This document shows, piece after piece, positions 1 to 4,684 of a stretch of 11,561 nucleotides of DNA. The notes beneath the pieces are model-generated. The model worked only from the letters and a program-made list of their open reading frames with translations, did no database searches and had not been told where the DNA came from. Source of the DNA: JBEKSX01 sp049516635 (GTDB lineage Bacteria > Bacteroidota > Ignavibacteria > Tepidaquicellales > OLB5). Location of the stretch: contig JBEKSX010000108.1 in NCBI GenBank assembly GCA_049516635.1, positions 1 to 11,561 of the forward strand. The letters are read 5' to 3'. Positions within the stretch are counted from its first letter, which is position 1. Every line of letters begins with the position of its first letter. The translations under genes were made by a program, and so were the position numbers.

Positions 1-561
1 GATCGGGAATATTTCCTCGTGAGGCGGATCGGCGTAGGTCTTTTTCTCACCGTGCTTTTTGAAGTTCAAGCATCTATATCCAATAGGTGGCTTCCACGGA
101 TATATGCCCTGATTGATTCGAGCAAGCATACCGTCGCTACAGCGTTGCTTTCTTATTGCATTATCAAACTCGGCGATACCGGCAAGGAAGGTCTCAAGGA
201 GCTTGGCCACTGGTTCATTACCAATTGGCTCGGTAACGGAGTGGAGAGTTACGCCGTAGGTTGCAAGGATTTTTCTGATAGCAAAATGGTCATCGGCGTT
301 TCTCGCAAACCGATCCACACGCAAAACCACAAAGGCTTGCACCTTGTCTTTATTCTTGCGACAGAATTCCAATGCATCGAGGAATTTCTTGCGGTTCTGA
401 AGGCTCAAGTCTTTTGCGCTTTGGCCCTCCTCGCAAAAAACTAGGTCAACATCAAGACCTTTCTCTTTGCAGTATTTTCGGCAAAGTTCCTCTTGATGTT
501 CCAAAGAGGTTCCTTTTACCTGCTCGTCGCTTGATACTCTTGTATAAATTACTGCTTTCAT
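1..561 (-). CDS. Large serine recombinase (resolvase/invertase family), C-terminus cut by window edge
   Basis: The first 187 residues of a site-specific serine recombinase are read on the minus strand from ATG at 561 and stay open to base 1. The N-terminal resolvase domain starts MKAVIYTRVSSDEQ. The RVS motif puts the likely nucleophile at Ser10, with Arg8 beside it. The family's arginine motif appears as VDRFARN (residues 82-88). A GIAEFDN segment (128-134) lies at the expected end of the catalytic domain. GIYPWKPPIGYR (152-163) is the usual entry into the 'recombinase' domain of large serine integrases. The family is normally about 450-600 residues, so the DNA-binding and zinc-ribbon half lies outside. 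By family knowledge it cuts and rejoins att-like sites through a 5'-phosphoserine link. No good Shine-Dalgarno precedes the ATG. The helix-turn-helix gene lies 55 bases upstream on the same strand. Integrase versus resolvase role cannot be settled from this part. Confidence 0.93.
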   Translation of the reverse strand, partial: MKAVIYTRVSSDEQVKGTSLEHQEELCRKYCKEKGLDVDLVFCEEGQSAKDLSLQNRKKFLDALEFCRKNKDKVQAFVVLRVDRFARNADDHFAIRKILATYGVTLHSVTEPIGNEPVAKLLETFLAGIAEFDNAIRKQRCSDGMLARINQGIYPWKPPIGYRCLNFKKHGEKKTYADPPHEEIFPI

Positions 562-611
562 GGTTTTTTGTTGAAGCTAGATTGCAAACACACCCTATAC
601 TATTTTCGTCG

Positions 612-641
612 ACAAGCTAAGCTCGGTTGCCCACAGCTTGT
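612..641. repeat. Inverted repeat ACAAGCT/AGCTTGT at end of HTH gene
   Basis: ACAAGCT (612-618) and AGCTTGT (635-641) form a 7-base inverted repeat with a 16-base spacer. It spans the stop codon of the HTH gene just ahead of the recombinase. The same word forms the palindrome at 1265-1278, so it may be a protein-binding site rather than a terminator; no T-run follows. Confidence 0.5.
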
Positions 642-1038
642 TTTCTTTTTTTGACGCTCTCCAATATTTCCTTTATCCGATCGGTGTCCCGGTGATAATC
701 GTTACCAGTGTAAGGATCATAATCTCTGGTATTAACGGGACCCAACACAAAGTCCAGAATGGTTTTAGCGGCTCGGAATTTCATCGCATCGCTTCTGGCC
801 CCCATAAGTGAGACCAGCATCCTGGCCGCGGTGTCGGCGTGTCTTGCGAGCACTGTATCGGTCTCTCGGTCGCGAACACCGTTCCTTTCTTTTTCGTATC
901 GGTCGTATTCCTCTTTGAGCAAACCATTAGACCGAAACCACCTTTTCACACTGACATGGGAGACTTTGAGCAGTTGCGCGATCTCCGAATAGGTAAAATC
1001 GCCATATTTTAAGCGGATCGCATTCTGATATTTTTCAT
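617..1038 (-). CDS. Helix-turn-helix protein, terminase-small-subunit-like, with apparent frameshift at its start
   Basis: Reading back from the TAG at 617-619, the frame stays open to about 1054 and encodes an HTH (YSEIAQLLKVSHVSVKRWF), then a charged helical segment and a C-terminal part ending RIKEILESVKKRKQAVGNRA. The only standard in-frame start is GTG at 949, which would cut the HTH in its recognition helix, so it is unlikely to be the true start. An ATG at 1036-1038 is out of frame by one base. It is followed by five A residues, and one more A would give MKKYQNAIRLKYGDFTYSEIAQ and a complete protein of about 140 residues. The gene is therefore either a sequencing error, a slippage frameshift or a true mutation. 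The HTH layout resembles phage terminase small subunits and transposase-type HTH regulators; function is not proven. It sits 55 bases upstream of the recombinase and looks co-transcribed with it. Confidence 0.72.
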
Positions 1039-1089
1039 TTTTTATGTGTAGTTTTTATCAATTACTTGTTTTTATTTAGTTTAAAAACA

Positions 1090-1183
1090 GGGTACACCCC
1101 CATTACTTAAGTAATCTCAAGTAATCAGGAAGCTCGGAATCGCCATTTTTTGACTAATTAAGTAATGACTACTTGGAATACCC
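1090..1183. promoter_or_regulatory. Module A: palindrome and half-sites of the word AAGTAAT
   Basis: The block order is GGGTACACCCCC (1090-1101), the perfect 14-base palindrome ATTACTTAAGTAAT (1102-1115), AAGTAAT again (1119-1125), CGGAATCGC (1135-1143) and AAGTAAT (1160-1166). An inverted copy, ATTACTT, lies at 1061-1067 just upstream of the HTH gene start. GGGTA (1090-1094) can pair with TACCC (1179-1183), enclosing the module. The repeated half-sites suggest operators, iterons or a recombination site for the neighbouring mobile-element genes. The role is inferred; the arrangement is seen directly. Confidence 0.6.
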
Positions 1184-1251
1184 GTAAAAAGCATGATATT
1201 GCGACAGATACTTAGAATATTTCGAAATTGTTAAAAAGACGGTGATATAAA

Positions 1252-1352
1252 GGGGTATACCCCCACAAGCTAGCTTGTTCAACTTGTTAAAATTACACGG
1301 AATCGCAAAGAATAGGTAGATTAGCTTGTATACCTAGCTTGTCTAAACTTGT
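1252..1352. promoter_or_regulatory. Module B: same layout as module A with the word AGCTTGT
   Basis: The block order is GGGTATACCCCC (1253-1264), the perfect palindrome ACAAGCTAGCTTGT (1265-1278), AACTTGT (1281-1287), CGGAATCGC (1298-1306) and AGCTTGT (1323-1329), then further copies at 1336-1342 and 1346-1352. The palindrome, the CGGAATCGC block and the third half-site each lie exactly 163 bases from their counterparts in module A, although the half-site word itself differs. GGTATA (1254-1259) can pair with TATACC (1329-1334). Confidence 0.6.
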
Positions 1353-1496
1353 ATCTCTTATATGTCAAAGAACATCAAATACAAATATACTACAATAAAC
1401 TGCAAAATTCAAGGTAATAATTTAGGTACACTGTTAAAAGCAGGGAAAATATATATTACGGATGAGCAGAGAAGATGAGAAGCAATATATAATAGT

Positions 1497-1643
1497 CCCT
1501 ATCTTTAGATAGGGGTAAAAGGGAAGGTTAAAAAAACCGGCTTTAGCCGGAAAAGATGAATACAACCTGAAACCGTTAAAACGGTTAAATATATATTGAT
1601 TATCGAGACCCATAGCTAAATCCGCCACGGCGGAATGGGCTAC
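1497..1643. repeat. Cluster of four short-loop hairpins (REP-like palindromes)
   Basis: Four perfect short hairpins follow each other: CCCTATCT/AGATAGGG (1497-1514), CCGGCT/AGCCGG (1537-1550), AACCGTT/AACGGTT (1571-1586) and TCCGCC/GGCGGA (1621-1634). All have two-base loops. The last one continues into a 14-base string, GCGGAATGGGCTAC (1630-1643), that recurs at 4538-4551. They look like dispersed extragenic palindromes. They lie downstream of the 1667-3136 gene and could end its transcript. Confidence 0.6.
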
Positions 1644-1666
1644 TTTTCTACCTCATTTCCATTATT

Positions 1667-3136
1667 CTACTTTATTAACACCATTTTCATTGTTTTCATG
1701 AAATCATTTGCTTGCAGACGATAGAAATATACCCCGCTTGGATAATTGGATGCATCCCACTCGACCTCGTAACTACCAGGCTGTAAGGGTTGGTTTACAA
1801 GGGGGGCAATTCCACGTCCGAGGATATCATAGATTGTTAATCGAACACTCATCCCCCTGACCCCCTTCATAAGGGGGAAATCGGGGATTTCAAACTTAAT
1901 TTTCGTAGTCGGGTTAAAGGGGTTGGGATAGTTTTGATATAAGGCATACCTATCGGGAACTTCAGAAGAAATTCGCTTTATCCCTATATTCTGTGAATAT
2001 TTTATTGTCGTATAATCAGCTCCGCTAGAACTATATCCTGTTACATACACATTTCCTGAACCGTCAACTGTAATTGAATATGCCCTATCATTACCATTTC
2101 CCGTATCGTTATATCTTTGAATCCACTGCTGTACTCCATTTGTATTATATTTTATAGTTGCATAGTCCTCTGATGTTCCATTTCCCCAACTCCATCCTGT
2201 TACATATACATTTCCTGAACCGTCAACTGCGATTGAAGTTGCTTCATCATCAAGATTAGCCGGTCCGTTATATATTGCTACCCATTGCTGTACTCCGCTC
2301 GCATCGTATCTTATTGTTGCATAATCATAACTTGTTCCGTTTCCCCAACTCCATCCCGTTATATATACATTTCCTGAACCATCAACTGCTATGGAAGTTG
2401 CAACATCATCACCGTTTCCCGGTCCATTATATCTTTGAACCCACATCTGTACTCCACTTGAATTGTATTTTATTGTTGCATAATCCAAAGCAGTTGCATT
2501 TCCTCCACTTTCTCCCGATACATATACATTCCCGGAGCCATCAACAGCAATAGATCTTGCCTCATCATTACCATTTCCCGGTCCATTATACCTTTGTACC
2601 CACTGCTGTATACCATTTGTATTGTATTTTATGGTTGCATAATCAGATCCAGTTCCGTTTCCCATACTAGATCCGGTTACATAAACATTTCCTGAACCAT
2701 CAACTGCTAAAGAAGTTGCTTCACCACCATATTCTTGAACCCATTGTTGTACACCGCTTGAGTTATATTTTATCGTTGCATAATTACTGGATGTATCGTT
2801 TATCATTATACCACCTGTTACATAAACATTTCCTGAACCGTCAACAGCTATGGCATTTGCCCAATCATCACCATTTCCCGGTCCGTTGTATCTTTGAATC
2901 CACTGCTGTACACCGCTTGAATTGTATTTTACTGTTGCATAGTCATAACCTGTGCCGTTTCCCTGACTCCATCCTGTAACATATACATTTCCTGAACCAT
3001 CAACGGTTAAAGATCTTGCCCAATTAACACCATTTCCACTGTTATATCTTTGTACCCACTCTTGCTGAACCTGTGAATAAAAGCTTGTGGTTAGAAATAG
3101 GTTAAATATAAATGATAAGAAAAATATCTTTTTCAT
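1667..3136 (-). CDS. Secreted seven-bladed SBBP-type beta-propeller with T9SS sorting domain
   Basis: This 489-residue protein begins with a signal peptide (MKKIFFLSFIFNLFL, probable cleavage near Ser21-Gln22). Seven repeats of about 47-53 residues follow (about 27-385), each with the core AVDGSGNVYVTG...DYATIKYNSSGVQQW, matching the SBBP-type beta-propeller repeat. Seven repeats suggest a closed seven-bladed propeller. Blade 3 is shorter and lacks the NGPGNGDD loop. The C-terminal T9SS type A sorting domain covers residues 397-489, starting YALYQNYPNPFNP and ending MKMVLIK. Substrates of this type cross the outer membrane by T9SS and are attached or released. Within this tail, residues about 419-430 (DFPLMKGVRGMS) come from a palindromic DNA insert. 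The start ATG overlaps the stop of the upstream gene as ATGA, so the two are probably translationally coupled. Ligand and role are unknown. Confidence 0.92.
   Translation of the reverse strand: MKKIFFLSFIFNLFLTTSFYSQVQQEWVQRYNSGNGVNWARSLTVDGSGNVYVTGWSQGNGTGYDYATVKYNSSGVQQWIQRYNGPGNGDDWANAIAVDGSGNVYVTGGIMINDTSSNYATIKYNSSGVQQWVQEYGGEATSLAVDGSGNVYVTGSSMGNGTGSDYATIKYNTNGIQQWVQRYNGPGNGNDEARSIAVDGSGNVYVSGESGGNATALDYATIKYNSSGVQMWVQRYNGPGNGDDVATSIAVDGSGNVYITGWSWGNGTSYDYATIRYDASGVQQWVAIYNGPANLDDEATSIAVDGSGNVYVTGWSWGNGTSEDYATIKYNTNGVQQWIQRYNDTGNGNDRAYSITVDGSGNVYVTGYSSSGADYTTIKYSQNIGIKRISSEVPDRYALYQNYPNPFNPTTKIKFEIPDFPLMKGVRGMSVRLTIYDILGRGIAPLVNQPLQPGSYEVEWDASNYPSGVYFYRLQANDFMKTMKMVLIK
1851..1888. repeat. 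Palindromic insert inside T9SS tail, copy 1
   Basis: A nested inverted repeat of ATCCCC (from 1851) with GGGGAT (to 1888), and CCCCCTT (1861-1867) with AAGGGGG (1871-1877). It lies in frame in the coding sequence and encodes about 12 residues between the first two strands of the T9SS sorting domain. A near copy is at 3317-3352. Confidence 0.75.
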
Positions 3137-4431
3137 TTTATCAGCACCATCCTTTTAGTTTGGTTAAATGATTCAGTGTTAATTTTATAAAAATACACCC
3201 CGCTCGGGTAATTTGAAGCGTCCCACTCCACTTCGTACATACCCGGGTTGAGTTGCTGGTTAACAAGCGTGGCAATTTCACGTCCGAGGATATCATAGAT
3301 TGTTAATCGAACGCTCATCCCCCTGGCCCCCTTCATAAGGGGGAAATTGGGAATATCAAATTTTATTTTTGTTGACGGGTTAAAGGGATTGGGGTAATTT
3401 TGATATAGATGAAAATCTTTTGGAATTTCCCCGCTAATTTTTTCAACTCCAACATATTGTCCGCTTGTAGTGGTATATAATATTTGCCCGGCTCCTCCAA
3501 CCGCCCAACCAATACTATCGTTATAAAACCACATTGACCTTCTAAAATAATTACTCGGAACTACCTGCTGGTACCAATTAAAACCGCCATTGGGCGTCTT
3601 GAATAAATAGCCATAAGAACCACCGCACCAGCCAGTGCTTAGACCTGAAAAATATACACAGTAGTTTTCAGCTTCATAAGGATATGGAACTCTACCTATT
3701 GTGTCCCAATTTGTACCAAAATTGGTCGTTGTCCAAACGTTTGGTCCTAAACCGGGAGTATTGGTCCCCCGTCCAACAACCCATCCTGTATTTCCAACAA
3801 AACTTTCTTTGAAAAAGTCAGGCGATTCAGTTGTGGTCTGTGGAATAGTTATTTGGTTCCACACCACCCCCCCATCTGTTGATTTCATTATTAAAGAGCC
3901 ATCCCCACAGAGAATACCTGTTAGATCATCTTTGAAATAGATATCCCTTAAGTAACTAAATATCGATAAAGTCGAATCAAAAGTATTGCAACCATCAGTA
4001 GTTCTTAAAATATAAAAATTTTTCAGCATCCAACCTATATTTCTATTGAGGAAATATAAGCCAAAGAAACTTGCACCCTGTCCCCATGGTCCGTTTCTTA
4101 TTATTATCCAGTTTGTTCCACCGTTGGTTGTCTTTAGTATTGTCTCAAACCATCCAACGCAATAAACATATTGTGAATCAATAGCATGTATACCAAATAA
4201 GTTTTTATCAGTTACTCCTGAATTTTGCAACTCCCAGTTTGTTCCTGCGTTTGTGGTTTTAATAATTACTCCGCCATCGCCGCAAGCCCAGCCTGTATTG
4301 CGGTTAATAAAAGATACATCGAGCAAATTATTGCTTGAAGGATTAGTTTGCGCTACCCATTGAGCGTAACAGATAGAAGAGAACAGAGAAAAAATAGCAA
4401 ATATTAGAAGAAAGTATATTATTTTTTTCAT
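3133..4431 (-). CDS. Secreted YCF48/BNR-like beta-propeller with T9SS sorting domain
   Basis: I prefer the ATG at 4429-4431, giving 432 residues. An in-frame TTG at 4440 is possible, but the ATG gives a typical signal peptide (MKKIIYFLLIFAIF, cleaved after YAQ or close by), and an AAGGGG stretch lies about 11 bases ahead. Residues about 24-325 hold some seven repeats of the YCF48/BNR kind, with phrases such as GWACGDGGVIIKTTNAGTNW, ILKTTNGGTNW, GWCGGSYGYLFKTPNGGFNW and GWAVGGAGQILYTT. These motifs mark the blades of a beta-propeller related to photosystem II assembly factor YCF48 and to sialidase/sortilin Asp-box repeats; here no photosynthetic role is implied. The T9SS type A tail is residues 340-432 (FHLYQNYPNPFNPSTKIKFD to MVLIK) with the same palindrome-coded insert (NFPLMKGARGMS). 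First gene of a two-gene unit with the SBBP protein. Probably surface-exposed; function unknown. Confidence 0.92.
   Translation of the reverse strand: MKKIIYFLLIFAIFSLFSSICYAQWVAQTNPSSNNLLDVSFINRNTGWACGDGGVIIKTTNAGTNWELQNSGVTDKNLFGIHAIDSQYVYCVGWFETILKTTNGGTNWIIIRNGPWGQGASFFGLYFLNRNIGWMLKNFYILRTTDGCNTFDSTLSIFSYLRDIYFKDDLTGILCGDGSLIMKSTDGGVVWNQITIPQTTTESPDFFKESFVGNTGWVVGRGTNTPGLGPNVWTTTNFGTNWDTIGRVPYPYEAENYCVYFSGLSTGWCGGSYGYLFKTPNGGFNWYQQVVPSNYFRRSMWFYNDSIGWAVGGAGQILYTTTSGQYVGVEKISGEIPKDFHLYQNYPNPFNPSTKIKFDIPNFPLMKGARGMSVRLTIYDILGREIATLVNQQLNPGMYEVEWDASNYPSGVYFYKINTESFNQTKRMVLIK
3317..3352. repeat. Palindromic insert inside T9SS tail, copy 2
   Basis: CCCCCTT (3327-3333) and AAGGGGG (3337-3343) form a 7-base stem with a CAT loop, flanked by an imperfect outer arm. 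It is in frame and encodes NFPLMKGARGMS in the sorting domain. It is very similar to the copy at 1851-1888. Confidence 0.75.
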
Positions 4432-4526
4432 GAGAGACAATTCCCCTTGTATTGTGTAAATATATCTATAAATTATGAAAAATGTCTCTTAAAAAAAAGA
4501 ACACATTTAGTGCTCACTGGAAATGT

Positions 4527-4551
4527 ATTCCGCCCATGCGGAATGGGCTAC
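4527..4551. repeat. Dispersed palindrome ATTCCGC/GCGGAAT
   Basis: ATTCCGC (4527-4533) and GCGGAAT (4538-4544) form a 7-base stem with a CCAT loop. The 3' part, GCGGAATGGGCTAC (4538-4551), is identical to 1630-1643. It is an intergenic REP-like element between the phosphatase and the propeller genes. Confidence 0.65.
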
Positions 4552-4607
4552 ATATTTTGATTTTAGGTGAGTGCTGAGGTAAATGGACTAATTTATTAAT
4601 AGACAGG

Positions 4608-4676
4608 AGCACCTTCGGTGCTAACTCGAAATCCAATCCCCGCTAGTGGCGGGCAGGCTGCCGCGGCGGACGAGTT
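4608..4676 (-). terminator. Compound hairpin region downstream of the phosphatase gene
   Basis: A stem AGCACC/GGTGCT with a three-base loop (4608-4622) lies beside a larger inverted repeat, AACTCG (4623-4628) with CGAGTT (4671-4676). The larger repeat encloses a GC-rich stem CCCGC/GCGGG (4639-4653). It begins nine bases past the phosphatase stop codon, so it may end that transcript. There is no clear T-run, so it could equally be a repeat element with no terminator role. Confidence 0.4.
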
Positions 4677-4684
4677 ACACGGAA

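Larger units (their letters stand above)
1039..1666. other. 628-base non-coding region between mobile-element genes and T9SS genes
   Basis: No credible gene is seen on either strand. The left half (to about 1352) holds the two word-swapped modules described separately. Positions 1360-1490 are plain AT-rich sequence in which I see no structure. Positions 1497-1643 hold four short hairpins. The boundary of the mobile element probably falls in this region, but no clear flanking duplication can be identified. Confidence 0.6.

Noticed and set aside
19..444. Plus-strand open frame of 141 codons
   Set aside because: It is the antisense of the serine recombinase, whose minus-strand frame carries clear catalytic motifs.
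759..992. Plus-strand open frame opposite the HTH gene
   Set aside because: Antisense of a frame with a recognisable helix-turn-helix; no domain of its own.
1090..1352. Short CRISPR-like array
   Set aside because: The repeated words are only 7 bases, come in both orientations and different versions, and there are no equal spacers or cas genes.
1434..1628. Minus-strand 64-codon open frame
   Set aside because: It is made almost wholly of the hairpin repeats at 1497-1628; the peptide is a translation of palindromes, not a gene.
2000..3070. Regular DNA repeats of about 160 bases as a possible tandem array or CRISPR
   Set aside because: The repeats are coding and correspond to propeller blades in one open frame.
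4432..4440. TTG start adding three residues to the YCF48-like protein
   Set aside because: The ATG at 4431 gives a normal signal peptide and better spacing from the purine-rich stretch.
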